The notes under the pieces are model-generated. The model made no database searches. It worked only from the letters and a program-made list of their open reading frames with translations, and was not told where the DNA came from. This document shows positions 45,884 to 56,193 of a stretch of DNA of 64,000 bases, piece after piece (positions within the stretch are counted from its first letter, which is position 1; each line of letters starts with the position of its first letter). A program made the translations under genes and the position numbers. The stretch is from Candidatus Scatonaster coprocaballi (GTDB lineage: Bacteria; Bacillota; Clostridia; Saccharofermentanales; Saccharofermentanaceae): contig JAGHVD010000042.1 in NCBI GenBank assembly GCA_018064475.1, forward strand, positions 1-64,000. Direction: 5' to 3'.

Positions 45884-45912
45884 TTGACAGTCGACGCTTT
45901 ACGAATTTAATA
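45884..45912 (+). promoter_or_regulatory. Promoter of the Ig/InlB-repeat surface protein gene
   Basis: TTGACA at 45884-45889 and TTAATA at 45907-45912 with a 17-bp spacer. It leaves a leader of about 40 nt ending in GGGGAGGA before the ATG at 45961. Also within reach of the divergent XRE-dehydrogenase gene. Confidence 0.7.
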
Positions 45913-45960
45913 TATACGTATAATTCTATATATTCCAAGTGTTTGGGGAGGATTAGTCGA

Positions 45961-48900
45961 ATGAGAAAAAAAGCAAGTTGTTGTGTATTATCTGTGTTAT
46001 TGGCTTTGATTTCGATAATCAATATTCTACCTATGAGAATTCGTGCCACATCTAGTTTGACGATTGTATCGCAACCTCAAGATTATGTTGGCAGTTTGGG
46101 AGATATGGCAAAATTTAACATTGAGGCAACAGGCGATGGACTTGTGTATCAATGGCAAATGCAGAAGGGAAACGGTGGCTGGACTAATTCAACTCTTTCA
46201 AGTGCAAGTACAGCAACGCTTAAAGTTAGTCTAACGGAAACTAGAATTGGTTATAAATATCGCTGTGTTATTACTGATAAATACGGTAATAGTGCTGAGT
46301 CGGATGCTGCACTGCTTACAATCGAGACTGAACCAGGTGATATCAATATAGTAACACAACCTCAAGATTTCGTTGGTAATTTGGGAGATATGGCCAAATT
46401 TAGCGTAGTGGCAGCAGGTGATGGCCTTGTATATCAATGGCAAATGCAGAAGGGAAATGGAGTCTGGACTAATTCAACTCTTTCAAGTGCAAGTACGGCA
46501 ACGCTTAAAGTTAGTCTAACAGAAACTAGAATTGGTTATAAGTATCGCTGTGTTATTACTGACAAATGCGGTAATAGTGTAGAGTCAGATGCTGCACTGC
46601 TTACAATTGAGACCAAACCAGGTGACATCACAGTAGTGACACAACCTCAAGATTTCGTTGGTAATTTGGGAGATATGGCCAAATTTAACGTAGTGGCATT
46701 TGGTGATGAACTTGTATACCAATGGCAAATGCAGAAGGGAAATGGAGGCTGGACTAATTCAACTCTTTCAAGTGCAAGTACATCAACGCTTAAAGTTAGT
46801 CTAACGGAAAATAGAATTGGTTATAAGTATCGCTGTGTTATTACTGACAAACACGGCAATAGAGTGGAGTCAGATGCTGCACTGCTTGCAATCGAAACTG
46901 AACCAGTAGACCTAGCAATATTGACACAACCTCAAGATTTCGTTGGCAATTTGGGAGATATGGCCAAATTTAGCGTGGTTGCGGAAGGTGATGACCTTGT
47001 ATATCAATGGCAAATGCTGAAGGAAAGTGGGAAATGGACTAATTCAACTCTTTCAAGTGCAGGTACGGCAACGCTTAAAGTTAGTCTAACGGAGTCTAGA
47101 GTTGGAAATACGTATCGCTGTGTTATTACTGACAAATATGGAAACCGTATGGAATCCGAATCCGTTTTGCTTGATGTACTTGAAAGTTGTCAAGTTACAT
47201 GGAATGCCAATGGTGGTCATTTCGAAGAGGGTGAGGAGCTAGAAGTATCAATTCCTGTAGGTTCCTGGATTGGTGAATATGGATTCTTCGCTCCGGAGAG
47301 AAGTGGATATGTAGTAGATGGTTGGTATAAAGATCCAGCTTGTACGGAAGCAGTGGACTTGGACACATATATCGTAAACGAGAATGTAACAATCTATGCA
47401 CACTGGATTGAAGCAGTCACCCTGACATGGAATGCAAACGGTGGTGCATTCTACATCGAAGAAGGTGTAGCATCTTCCGTGTATACACAAGACGTTCCAC
47501 TAAACGAAGTAGTGATTAACATGGGTCAAGACGGTATTCCTGAGCGACCGGGTTATGCATTTGCTGGCTGGTATTCTGATCAGGCCTGCACGAAGGCTGT
47601 ATATCTGGACTACTATGTAGCACTTTATGACGATACATTCTATGCCAAATGGGTACCTGGATGCCAGGTAACCTGGAACGCAAATGGCGGTTCTTTCTTC
47701 GGCCTCGAAGACCTTGTTACGATCACTGAGATCCTTCCGAAGAATGAAGGTGTTAGCAGTTACTATACGCCAGAGCTAAATGACAAAGTGTTTGTAGGTT
47801 GGTATTTCGATGCGAAGTGTCAGAACGCCGTGGACATTGAGAACTATACACTCACTTCTAACGTCACCTTCTATGCAAAGTGGGCGGATCCAGTAGAGAT
47901 TACTTGGGATGCCAATGGTGGATATCTGGATGGTGATCTGAATAATACATTATGGATTGATGTTGTAGCGAAGGATGAGGTATGTGAGCGCTACTATTGT
48001 CCGGAGAGAGAGAATCATACTTTCGAAGGATGGTGTTTGGATCCGGAGTGCACAACTACAGTTGATCTTGACACATACATCGTTACTGAAGATGTGACAT
48101 TCTATGCAAAATGGAACAATAGTGTAACCATTACTTGGAACAGCAATGGTGGCTATTCAGAGGTATCTGGTTCTTCTATCTTGGTTGAGCAGTTCCCGAA
48201 GGGCCAGGAACTTCAGTCTTGGGCTGGCTTCGAGAAGGACAACCTGATTCTCGAAGGATGGTATCTGGATCAGGCATTAACAAAGAGATTGCCTACGAAC
48301 TACGTTCTGAATCAGGACGTGACACTCTATGCAAAATGGGCAGAACCAGTAACCATTACATGGGAAGCGAACGGTGGATATTTGTTGGGGGATCCTGATC
48401 TCGATTCTTATAAAGAGATCCTTCCAAAGGGCCAAGAAATTGCTGAACCGCCGACGATTGAACGTGACGGTGGCGTATTTGATGGTTGGTACTTAGACCA
48501 GGCATTCACAAAGCGGGTAGATATCTATGACTATGCTCCGTCTCAAGATACTGTTTTCTATGCGAAGTGGAAAGTAGGTATTACGATTACCTTCGATGCG
48601 AATGGTGGAGTAATGCCTTCAACAGGAACTTCTATCGAAACCATGAACGTCGTGGCAAATACGAAACTGAATATGAGCCCATATCCTACGCACGATGAGT
48701 ACATGTTCGAGTGTTGGTGTTTGGATCCAGAGTGTACGCTGACCGTTGATGATGTACGTGAATATGTACCTTCTGGTAACACAACATTCTATGCAAAGTG
48801 GAACAAATCAGTTTACATTACATTAGATGCGAATGGAGGCATAGTCGCATCTAATAGTCAGCCTACACATACTATTCAGCTAACGGCTGGAGATGTTATA

Positions 48901-49443
48901 CCGTATATTCCTGCCACCAGAGTCAATGATGTGTTTGAAGGATGGTACTATGATTTAGGCTTCACGCAGCCAGTTCCTACGGGTGCTCTGATTTACGAGG
49001 ATACTACGATCTATGCGAAGTGGTCCTCTTCAGCTGCACAAGTTGCTTGTGAGGATATAGAGATTCAGCTGATTCTCCACGGGAATTTGATTACAGGTGT
49101 AAGTGTGGAACCGGATGCGACACAGGCAGAATTTGGACTCTACAGTGATGCGGCATGCACGAAACTGATTGCTACCACTAGTATTTCCGGAACAACTACG
49201 ATTGAAGGAGTTCCGGTATATACGGCTAAGATCGATGGAAGCAAACTGAGTCCGGAGACCACATACTACATCAAACAAACCAAGGGCGTGAGTGGTTTTT
49301 CTGTAGATCAGGTTGTTATCAAAGTGACATTTGATTCTGAGGGCGAAGCAACGTATACGAACGAAACATTAGGAATAACGATTGTTGCGGCACAGTTTTC
49401 GAACAAGTTTGACTTGAATCAACCGCCGGCCATCTCTGGTTAA
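45961..49443 (+). CDS. Secreted protein with Ig-like and InlB-type repeats
   Basis: 1160 aa. The ATG at 45961 follows GGGGAGGA and begins a signal peptide (MRKKASCCVLSVLLALISII); longer readings are rejected. Residues 33-412 are four Ig-like repeats of exactly 95 aa. About 412-1020 are eight Listeria-Bacteroides (InlB B) repeats, each opening with a TWNANGG-like motif and closing with YAKW. The last 140 residues are a beta domain with TYYIKQT. No LPXTG, SLH or membrane anchor is seen at the end, so it is secreted or held non-covalently. Such repeats usually mediate adhesion. Downstream are two terminators. Confidence 0.88.
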   Translation: MRKKASCCVLSVLLALISIINILPMRIRATSSLTIVSQPQDYVGSLGDMAKFNIEATGDGLVYQWQMQKGNGGWTNSTLSSASTATLKVSLTETRIGYKYRCVITDKYGNSAESDAALLTIETEPGDINIVTQPQDFVGNLGDMAKFSVVAAGDGLVYQWQMQKGNGVWTNSTLSSASTATLKVSLTETRIGYKYRCVITDKCGNSVESDAALLTIETKPGDITVVTQPQDFVGNLGDMAKFNVVAFGDELVYQWQMQKGNGGWTNSTLSSASTSTLKVSLTENRIGYKYRCVITDKHGNRVESDAALLAIETEPVDLAILTQPQDFVGNLGDMAKFSVVAEGDDLVYQWQMLKESGKWTNSTLSSAGTATLKVSLTESRVGNTYRCVITDKYGNRMESESVLLDVLESCQVTWNANGGHFEEGEELEVSIPVGSWIGEYGFFAPERSGYVVDGWYKDPACTEAVDLDTYIVNENVTIYAHWIEAVTLTWNANGGAFYIEEGVASSVYTQDVPLNEVVINMGQDGIPERPGYAFAGWYSDQACTKAVYLDYYVALYDDTFYAKWVPGCQVTWNANGGSFFGLEDLVTITEILPKNEGVSSYYTPELNDKVFVGWYFDAKCQNAVDIENYTLTSNVTFYAKWADPVEITWDANGGYLDGDLNNTLWIDVVAKDEVCERYYCPERENHTFEGWCLDPECTTTVDLDTYIVTEDVTFYAKWNNSVTITWNSNGGYSEVSGSSILVEQFPKGQELQSWAGFEKDNLILEGWYLDQALTKRLPTNYVLNQDVTLYAKWAEPVTITWEANGGYLLGDPDLDSYKEILPKGQEIAEPPTIERDGGVFDGWYLDQAFTKRVDIYDYAPSQDTVFYAKWKVGITITFDANGGVMPSTGTSIETMNVVANTKLNMSPYPTHDEYMFECWCLDPECTLTVDDVREYVPSGNTTFYAKWNKSVYITLDANGGIVASNSQPTHTIQLTAGDVIPYIPATRVNDVFEGWYYDLGFTQPVPTGALIYEDTTIYAKWSSSAAQVACEDIEIQLILHGNLITGVSVEPDATQAEFGLYSDAACTKLIATTSISGTTTIEGVPVYTAKIDGSKLSPETTYYIKQTKGVSGFSVDQVVIKVTFDSEGEATYTNETLGITIVAAQFSNKFDLNQPPAISG
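46057..47196 (+). repeat. Four near-identical 285-bp tandem repeats
   Basis: The Ig-like units start at 46057, 46342, 46627 and 46912, each exactly 285 bp (95 codons) long. Long stretches are identical between units, for example the part encoding YQWQMQKGNG and the part encoding TLKVSLTE. The low divergence points to recent duplication or gene conversion and makes copy number likely to vary. Confidence 0.9.
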
Positions 49444-49485
49444 TACGACGAGAGACATTAAGAACTAACGAAAAAGCGTAAAGAG

Positions 49486-49525
49486 ATAGTCATCGTTTCG
49501 GTAACCGAGACGATGACTATTTTTG
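49486..49525 (+). terminator. Terminator after the surface protein gene
   Basis: ATAGTCATCGTTTCGG, loop TAA, CCGAGACGATGACTAT, then TTTTT. A 16-bp stem with one G-U pair: a very strong Rho-independent terminator. Confidence 0.92.
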
Positions 49526-49564
49526 CCAAAAATGCACCATTTTTTGCCAGAATGAGTAATTATG

Positions 49565-49597
49565 ACAACTCTGTCACTTTGTGACGGAGTTGTTTTG
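49565..49597 (+). terminator. Second terminator before the lipoprotein gene
   Basis: ACAACTCTGTCAC, loop TTT, GTGACGGAGTTGT followed by TTT. A 13-bp stem with one G-U pair, 45 bp after the first terminator. It isolates the next gene from read-through. Confidence 0.8.
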
Positions 49598-49703
49598 CTT
49601 ATATAAAAATTAGAGTGGTTGTAGTTATTTTCCATTTATTCGATTAAGAAGATTCTGTTGAGCGGCAAGCGTGGGTGCTTGGAGATTTGGGTAGAGGTTC
49701 AAT

Positions 49704-52199
49704 ATGAAGAACATGAATACCAGAAGTCGTGTGTTGGCATGGTTGCTTTGTGGTGCGCTGATGTTGCCACTTGCGGCCTGTAAGAAAGATTCGGGTGAAA
49801 GTAACAGTGGCGATGCGTCGCAGACTGAGACGGCTGCATCCAGTGAAAGTGTGCCAAGTGTCGAGACCGATGCGGCAGGACGCCCGTTGTATGTGGCGGA
49901 GAGTGAACCATATTTCTCTTCCGCGGAAGTGGAGTTTGCCATGCCACAGGGTGAAGAATATGCAGACATTAAGGTGTATGCCACCACCTTCTGGAAAGAT
50001 TATGTTCTGCTTCGTTATAACGTGTCGCGCGAACTTTCTGAGGCGGAACAAGAGGAGATGGATCAGCTCAATTGCAACAAACAGGGAGATTTACTGCGTT
50101 ACTATGAACTTCAATATTCTACGAGTGAAGAAGGTATCCTGATTTGCGACATGAACGGTCAACTGGTGGAACAAATCAAGTTTGATTTGTATGAAAGCTG
50201 GGTAGGTACGCTAACCAAAGACGATCAGGAATTTGGAGTGGTGTTGAACGAGTTCAACCCGATGCAACAGTCCACTCATACGAAAGTCGTTTTCCTGAAT
50301 GAAAAGGGTGAGCGAATTCATGAGATGTCAAGCGAAGTATTGGATTGCTGTATGGAATATCTAGCATTAGATAATGGTAATTTCCTGACTACTTCGTATA
50401 GTGTGAATGGGGTATTGCTGATCGATCCGAAAGGCAAGCAAATCGGATGTGGCTTGTGTGACAATGAACTCGTCAACTTGATCAGGATCGATGGAGATAT
50501 CTATCTGATTTCTAAGCAATCGGATTATGATTTCGATGGAATCGATAAAAGCAAATATTTCTTGCAGAAAGTGGATCCGGAAACGGCGAAACTTGGGAAT
50601 GCTACGGAGATTAAGAATCCCACGAACAGTTCTTGGATAGAGAGTAATGGTGTCATCATTAAGCGAATGGAAGGTTCAGACATTACTCGATGCGATCTGC
50701 TTCAAGGCACGGAAGAAGTGATGGTGAACTTTGACTACACGGATGTTTCAATCCCGTACAACCTTGCGGACATTAAAGTGAGTGCGGACCAGCGTGAGGT
50801 GTGCTATCTTACGAACGTGACCTCCGGTACGGGCGAGACTTCGACGGTGAAAGGTCATATGACCAAGCTTCATCGAGAAGAGAAGAATCCTCATGCGGGA
50901 AAACGCGTGATATACGTGGCGACCTGTGAAGGTGATACGAAATTCGAACAACTGTTGACTGACTATAACGCAAGTCCGAACAGTAAGACGCGGGTTCGAA
51001 TGTATCTTCCGGAGGGGGATACCGGACTTCCGTACGACAAAATGAAGAATGACATGGCGGACCAGATCCTGCTGAGCATGAAATCAGGAAGTGGCCCGGA
51101 TATTCTGCTCAATTGTGCGGCATATAGCCAGTTCAATACCGAGCGTGTGCTGGTAGACCTTAATACATATCTAGACGGCCCCCAAGGTATTGATCGAAGT
51201 CTTTACTTTGACAATGTTTTCCGTGCATTTGAGATGAATGGGAAACTGTATCAGATGCCGCTGGCCGTGTCGGTGGGAGGGTTCGTCGGCAATCCTGCCA
51301 CACTTGGTGAGATGGAAGATTGGACGCCGGAGATCTTCGAGCAGAAGATCGACGCACTGGGACCTGCGATCTATCCGATTATGGGTTACAGTAACCGACT
51401 GAATTTTGCGAATCTTGCGGTAACGGACCAGACCGGAATACTACTCGAACTTCTTTATCACGACATGAACCATTACGTTGATTTTGACAAGAATGAGGCG
51501 TACTTCGACAGCCCGGATTTTATCCGACTCTTAGACATTGCGAAGAAGTATGGTGGACGTATCTCGGCGGACAAAGAGAGGGCACTTATGGAGGAGTACG
51601 ATAGCTGGGGGTACCACTCCTCAAATTCATTGATGATGGAAGATGGTGTATGCGCATTAGATACATTCGGCGCGGACGCCTTGTGGGGCTTTGCGATGTA
51701 TGCGGATCTTTGTTCGAATCATCCGCTTTTCCTTGGGTGGCCAACGTCGGCAGGCAAGGGAATCTCTGCAGAAGCGATGATTTCCGTTGGGATTTCTGCT
51801 TTCTCCGAATGTAAGGAAGAGGCTTGGGACTTCATCCTCTTTATGCTACAACCGAGTACATTGGATCGTTTCGCTTCAGTAGATACGAGAGGTGTCTGGG
51901 TCGCTCGTTCGAGCGCGCAGAAAGCATTCGATGCGGAAATCGCAGATTACAATCGAAAAGTTGAGCTGTTTCGTAATGAGCCGGGTCGAATCGAGGGTGA
52001 GGCCGTATGTGATCAAGAGAATGCTGAACGGTTCATCCAGCTGATCGAGCGAGTATCGGGTTCGGTTCAGACGAATCCGGTGATCATGGACATTGTGTTG
52101 GAAGAAGCGCCTGCTTACTTCGATGGTTCGAAGAGTGCAGAGCAGGTGAGTAAGACGATTCAGGAACGTGTCACGATTCTGATGGAAGAAATGGTATAA
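49704..52199 (+). CDS. Large lipoprotein, solute-binding family 1 type (paralogue 5)
   Basis: 831 aa, ATG at 49704. Signal peptide with lipobox PLAAC. Opening AESEPYF, beta-rich half to about 385, then EEKNPHAGKRVIY (near 389) and GSGPDILLNC. C-terminal motif EEAPAYFDGSKSAEQVSK as in paralogue 1. Unlike the other copies it lies outside the tRNA-Thr region, has no integrase-type terminus after it and shares the G/C-richer codon use of the housekeeping genes next to it, so it may be the resident copy. No transporter genes nearby. Confidence 0.82.
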   Translation: MKNMNTRSRVLAWLLCGALMLPLAACKKDSGESNSGDASQTETAASSESVPSVETDAAGRPLYVAESEPYFSSAEVEFAMPQGEEYADIKVYATTFWKDYVLLRYNVSRELSEAEQEEMDQLNCNKQGDLLRYYELQYSTSEEGILICDMNGQLVEQIKFDLYESWVGTLTKDDQEFGVVLNEFNPMQQSTHTKVVFLNEKGERIHEMSSEVLDCCMEYLALDNGNFLTTSYSVNGVLLIDPKGKQIGCGLCDNELVNLIRIDGDIYLISKQSDYDFDGIDKSKYFLQKVDPETAKLGNATEIKNPTNSSWIESNGVIIKRMEGSDITRCDLLQGTEEVMVNFDYTDVSIPYNLADIKVSADQREVCYLTNVTSGTGETSTVKGHMTKLHREEKNPHAGKRVIYVATCEGDTKFEQLLTDYNASPNSKTRVRMYLPEGDTGLPYDKMKNDMADQILLSMKSGSGPDILLNCAAYSQFNTERVLVDLNTYLDGPQGIDRSLYFDNVFRAFEMNGKLYQMPLAVSVGGFVGNPATLGEMEDWTPEIFEQKIDALGPAIYPIMGYSNRLNFANLAVTDQTGILLELLYHDMNHYVDFDKNEAYFDSPDFIRLLDIAKKYGGRISADKERALMEEYDSWGYHSSNSLMMEDGVCALDTFGADALWGFAMYADLCSNHPLFLGWPTSAGKGISAEAMISVGISAFSECKEEAWDFILFMLQPSTLDRFASVDTRGVWVARSSAQKAFDAEIADYNRKVELFRNEPGRIEGEAVCDQENAERFIQLIERVSGSVQTNPVIMDIVLEEAPAYFDGSKSAEQVSKTIQERVTILMEEMV

Positions 52200-52233
52200 T
52201 ATCCTCACGTATACTATTTCTCGAGGTTTGGGC

Positions 52234-52851
52234 ATGAACGCGAAACGGCTGACTGTGACTCTACTATTTACTGCGATTCTGATGGGATTCTTCATCTGGA
52301 TGACCAGTGCATTGGTCAACGATGCGGCGCGGAAGAACCGAATCTGGAATGAGGAATCGAAGAAGGTGACGGAGGCCATCGAATACATCCAGTCCCGCCA
52401 TTATGACATTATGTTCTACGGTGAGTCGCTCAAGGGACCGTCTGCGTTCACGGCGCGACACGTATATGATCTGGAAGATGAGCTGATGAATCCACCGTCG
52501 GTGGACGAGACCTGCCAGGGCAGAATGCTGATCATTGCGGATCAGCTCGGCAATGTGCCGCTTACCCAAGATCAATGGAAGACGGTCTTTAAGCTGATGA
52601 CCGAGGAGGAATATGTCATCGTCTATCTGGGCAGTGCTCAACTGGAAACCATCCAGAAGACGGGATTCTTCTTCAAGACCTATCCGACGTCGACGCGTAG
52701 TGTGATTCTCTGGAACGGTGGTGCAGACTGTGAGTTCGGCTTCGCCGATAATGAGAAAATGGTGCCGGAGGTCGTCTTGGCGAACTTAAGCGAGGAACAG
52801 AAACCCATCTATACCATGATCATGAAGATTGCATCGGAGAAGTACTTCTAG
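52234..52851 (+). CDS. Membrane-anchored protein of unknown function
   Basis: 205 aa from the ATG at 52234 with GAGG 8 bp upstream. One N-terminal membrane helix (about 7-27), then a soluble alpha/beta domain outside the cell with no recognised motif (DIMFYGESLKGPSAF, GRMLIIADQLGNV, YVIVYLGSAQLETIQ). The Rossmann-like pattern suggests a small alpha/beta fold. It follows the lipoprotein gene by 35 bp and precedes prfA. Confidence 0.7.
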   Translation: MNAKRLTVTLLFTAILMGFFIWMTSALVNDAARKNRIWNEESKKVTEAIEYIQSRHYDIMFYGESLKGPSAFTARHVYDLEDELMNPPSVDETCQGRMLIIADQLGNVPLTQDQWKTVFKLMTEEEYVIVYLGSAQLETIQKTGFFFKTYPTSTRSVILWNGGADCEFGFADNEKMVPEVVLANLSEEQKPIYTMIMKIASEKYF

Positions 52852-52912
52852 TTAGGGCAAGTGTTCCCACGAAGCCAAAGAAGAATAACGATGCAATGAG
52901 GTGGTTTTACCA

Positions 52913-54010
52913 ATGAATAATGAACAAGAGCGGATGCAGCAGATCCTCAGCCGTTACGATGAGATCGTGGCGTCTATGGCGGACCCATCGGTGGTCAGTG
53001 ATGGACAGCGATATCTGAAGCTGACAAAAGAATTAAGTGACCTGGAGCCGGTCGTGACGCGTATTCACGATAAGGAACGTGTGAGCCGTGAACTTACGGA
53101 GGCACGTGAGATTCATACTGCGGAACAGGACGAGGAGATGCGCCAGATGGCGGCGGAGGAAGTCGCAAGCCTGGAGGCAGAACTTGAGCAAATTAATATT
53201 GACTTAGAGGACCTGCTGGCTGTCAAGGACCCGAAAGATGAACGGTCTGTCATCATGGAGATCCGAGCCGGCGCAGGCGGTGAAGAGGCCGCACTATTTG
53301 TCTCTGACCTGTATAAGATGTATGGTGCTTTTGCCTTGAGCAAAGGCTGGAAGACAGAGTATATCGACAGTAACGATACGGAACTGGGTGGCTATCAGAA
53401 ACTGGTATTCTCCATCGAGGGACGTGGTGCATATAGCTGCTTCAAATATGAGAGTGGCGTGCATCGTGTGCAGCGTGTGCCGGTGACGGAATCGGGCGGA
53501 CGTGTGCATACTTCAACGGCGACGGTGGCGGTGCTGCCGGAAGTGGATGAGGTGGAAGTCAACATCAATCCGAACGATCTGAAGATCGATACCTATCGTG
53601 CCTCCGGTGCGGGTGGACAACACATCAACCGTACGGACTCTGCGATTCGAATTACGCACTTGCCGACGGGGTTGGTGGTGACTTGCCAGGATGAGCGTAG
53701 CCAGCACAAGAATCGTGCCAAGGCGATGGCGGTGCTACAGAGCCGGCTTCTGGAGATGGAGGAGAGTAAGCAGTCCGGTGCGATTGCGGCGGAACGTCGT
53801 TCTCAGGTTGGAACCGGTGACCGTTCGGAGAAGATCCGCACTTATAACTATCACCAGGGACGTGTGACCGATCACCGTATCGGTCTGACGCTCTACCGTC
53901 TGGAAGAGATCCTGGCGGGCGACCTAGAGGAGATCGTGCGGCAACTGACACTGGCGGACCGAGCTAATAAACTTGGCAGTGCCTCGGTGGACGAAGAGGA
54001 TGAAGCATAG
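52913..54010 (+). CDS. prfA: Peptide chain release factor 1
   Basis: 365 aa from the ATG at 52913, with GAGGTGG 8 bp upstream. RF1 ends translation at UAA and UAG. Stop-codon recognition motif PVT in [16 protein letters not shown] (the PxT type of RF1, not SPF of RF2) and the GGQ loop at 234-236 ([14 protein letters not shown]), the Gln methylated by PrmC. Full length for the family. Confidence 0.97.
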   Translation: MNNEQERMQQILSRYDEIVASMADPSVVSDGQRYLKLTKELSDLEPVVTRIHDKERVSRELTEAREIHTAEQDEEMRQMAAEEVASLEAELEQINIDLEDLLAVKDPKDERSVIMEIRAGAGGEEAALFVSDLYKMYGAFALSKGWKTEYIDSNDTELGGYQKLVFSIEGRGAYSCFKYESGVHRVQRVPVTESGGRVHTSTATVAVLPEVDEVEVNINPNDLKIDTYRASGAGGQHINRTDSAIRITHLPTGLVVTCQDERSQHKNRAKAMAVLQSRLLEMEESKQSGAIAAERRSQVGTGDRSEKIRTYNYHQGRVTDHRIGLTLYRLEEILAGDLEEIVRQLTLADRANKLGSASVDEEDEA

Positions 54011-54084
54011 AAAGAATCCGCATGACTGAATAGAAATCAGGTGCGTTATGTCGTAAAATGGGAGAGAGAAGAGGTGACAGAATC

Positions 54085-56193
54085 ATGTTTGGCAACTGGG
54101 CAAATCGAAACGATAAGAAGCGTGAAGAAGCGCAACAGCCAACCGGTGCGTTGGCTCGTGTGATGAAAGATATTGAGGCGCAGCGTGAGGCGGCCGAATC
54201 GGGTATCTCCTCCGACGGGATGGAAGATTATTACGATTATTCGATGGTGGACGAGGAAGAGTTCTTCGCGCAGTTAAATGCGCAGACAGAAGAAACGATG
54301 CGTAATGCGGAGATGACGTCTGCGCCAATTGCCTCGGCGGTGACCAAGTTGGACGATGATTCCGAAGGTGTTGCAATCGTGCCGATGTCGATCGCTCCCT
54401 ATGTACCGACCATTCCAGAATTACCTTCGTATGAGGAGATGATTCAGGACGCGACCGCACAGGAGAGACAAGGTGCGGCTGTTGATGCTGCAGAGACTGC
54501 GACGCAGGAAGATACGAAGGAAACCGCGCTGGATGCTGCGCGAGAAGCGGCGCAGAAAGCGAACGTGGTGCGTGATTATGACACCATGCTCGTTCAGCCT
54601 GACGATGAGGTGAATCTTGATGCGGCGGCGCGTGCGCTTGCGGCCGGTGAGGTCGTGGGTATGCCGACGGAGACGGTCTACGGTCTTGGTTGCAATGCCT
54701 TGATGCCGGAGGCGGTCGAGAAAGTCTATAAGGCGAAGGGCAGACCTTCGGATAATCCGTTGATCGTGCATATCGCAAGTAAAGATATGATTCCACAGTT
54801 GACTTCGGAAGTGACCCCGATCGCACAAGTGCTGATCGATGCTTTCATGCCGGGACCGATCACGATTATTATGCGCAAAGCACCGATCGTGCCGGATGTC
54901 GTGACGGCGGGGCGTGATACGGTGGGCGTTCGTTTCCCAATCCATGCGGGTGCGCAGGAATTGATCAAGCGTAGCGGTGTGCCGGTTGCGGCGCCGTCTG
55001 CCAATCTTTCCGGAAGTCCGTCACCGACGAAGGCTGAGCATGTCATGAAGGATATGGATGGCCGTATTCCGTACATTCTCGAAGGCGGGGAATGCCAGGT
55101 CGGACTGGAGTCGACCGTCGTCGATGCGACCGGAAACTGGCCGCAGATCCTGCGTCCGGGTGCCATTACCATGTCACTCATGGAGCAGGCACTGACGGCA
55201 GCGGGCTTTACCAAGCCGGAAGAAGTCATTGAACGAGAGATGAAGCCGGGTGAGGCACCGATGGCGCCGGGCATGAAGTATCGCCACTACGCACCATCCT
55301 GCGAAGTAAAGATTCTCGGCTCGGGTGATACTGCCAATTATGCGGAATACTATAAGCAGGCAGTCATGCGTGCGATTATCGATGGCATGACGCCGGTTGG
55401 TGTGTTCGTCGATGGAGAGATCGCGAACATGCTCCGAGCGTATTTCCCGAATAAACTGGACGACATTCTGATCTATGAATATGGCGAGATGAAGGACGTC
55501 CACGAGGCGGCACACGGCTTGTTCGACGGGCTTCGTACGTTGGATGAACAAGGCGCGAAAGTGATCTATGCACCGGCATTCCCGGCGGAAGAGATGGGCT
55601 TGGCTTACATGAATCGTCTCAATAAAGCGGCGGCCGGTAAGACGGAGACGACCCTCCAGAAGACGCGGTCGGAAGTGACGCGCAGAATTCTGTTCGTCTG
55701 CTCAGGAAATACTTGCAGAAGTCCGCTTGCGGAAGTGGTGATGCGGAGTCTGTGGAAGAAATACGCGCCTCACTTCTTGACGGATCACCCAGAGACAGAA
55801 GTGCTGCTTGAAGCCAGTTCGGCGGGTGTTTTTGCCGACGAAGGAACGCCTTTCACGCTTGATTCTGTGCGGGTAGCGAATTTTAAGTACGACGAAGATA
55901 TTTCGGATCGGACATCCGTCCAACTGACACCAGATATGGTTGCCAAGCAGGATCTGGTGCTCTGTATGACCAACGATATTTCCAGGAGGATCCGCATCGA
56001 GTACCCAGGAGATGGCAAGAATGTATTCTCTTTCCAAGAGAAATTGTCCAGCCTCTTCATTCCGGACGTCTCCGGTGAGATCTTGGATCCGTATGGACAG
56101 GATTATCTGGTGTACCAGCGGACGGCGGAGCAACTTGAGCGTGTGCTGAATCTGTTGTTGCCCGAAATTATGAAGGAGTGGGGAACGAAATAA
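54085..56193 (+). CDS. Sua5/TsaC threonylcarbamoyl-AMP synthase fused to low-molecular-weight phosphatase
   Basis: 702 aa from the ATG at 54085, with GAGGTGA 7 bp upstream. Residues 1-170 are an acidic, disordered extension. About 175-365 is the YrdC fold (EVVGMPTETVYGLGCNA, KGRPSDNPLIVH, PSANLSGSPSPT), which makes threonylcarbamoyl-AMP for the t6A modification of tRNA. About 400-530 is the Sua5 C-terminal domain. From about 533 is a low-molecular-weight phosphatase with the CX5R loop in FVCSGNTCRSPLAE and the late catalytic Asp in DPYGQDYLVY. In Bacillus the two activities are separate neighbours, ywlC and ywlE (an arginine phosphatase); here they are one protein. Confidence 0.9.
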   Translation: MFGNWANRNDKKREEAQQPTGALARVMKDIEAQREAAESGISSDGMEDYYDYSMVDEEEFFAQLNAQTEETMRNAEMTSAPIASAVTKLDDDSEGVAIVPMSIAPYVPTIPELPSYEEMIQDATAQERQGAAVDAAETATQEDTKETALDAAREAAQKANVVRDYDTMLVQPDDEVNLDAAARALAAGEVVGMPTETVYGLGCNALMPEAVEKVYKAKGRPSDNPLIVHIASKDMIPQLTSEVTPIAQVLIDAFMPGPITIIMRKAPIVPDVVTAGRDTVGVRFPIHAGAQELIKRSGVPVAAPSANLSGSPSPTKAEHVMKDMDGRIPYILEGGECQVGLESTVVDATGNWPQILRPGAITMSLMEQALTAAGFTKPEEVIEREMKPGEAPMAPGMKYRHYAPSCEVKILGSGDTANYAEYYKQAVMRAIIDGMTPVGVFVDGEIANMLRAYFPNKLDDILIYEYGEMKDVHEAAHGLFDGLRTLDEQGAKVIYAPAFPAEEMGLAYMNRLNKAAAGKTETTLQKTRSEVTRRILFVCSGNTCRSPLAEVVMRSLWKKYAPHFLTDHPETEVLLEASSAGVFADEGTPFTLDSVRVANFKYDEDISDRTSVQLTPDMVAKQDLVLCMTNDISRRIRIEYPGDGKNVFSFQEKLSSLFIPDVSGEILDPYGQDYLVYQRTAEQLERVLNLLLPEIMKEWGTK

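Noticed and set aside
45808-45960. N-terminal extension of the repeat surface protein
   Set aside because: It covers the promoter, and the signal peptide with a strong ribosome site begins at 45961.
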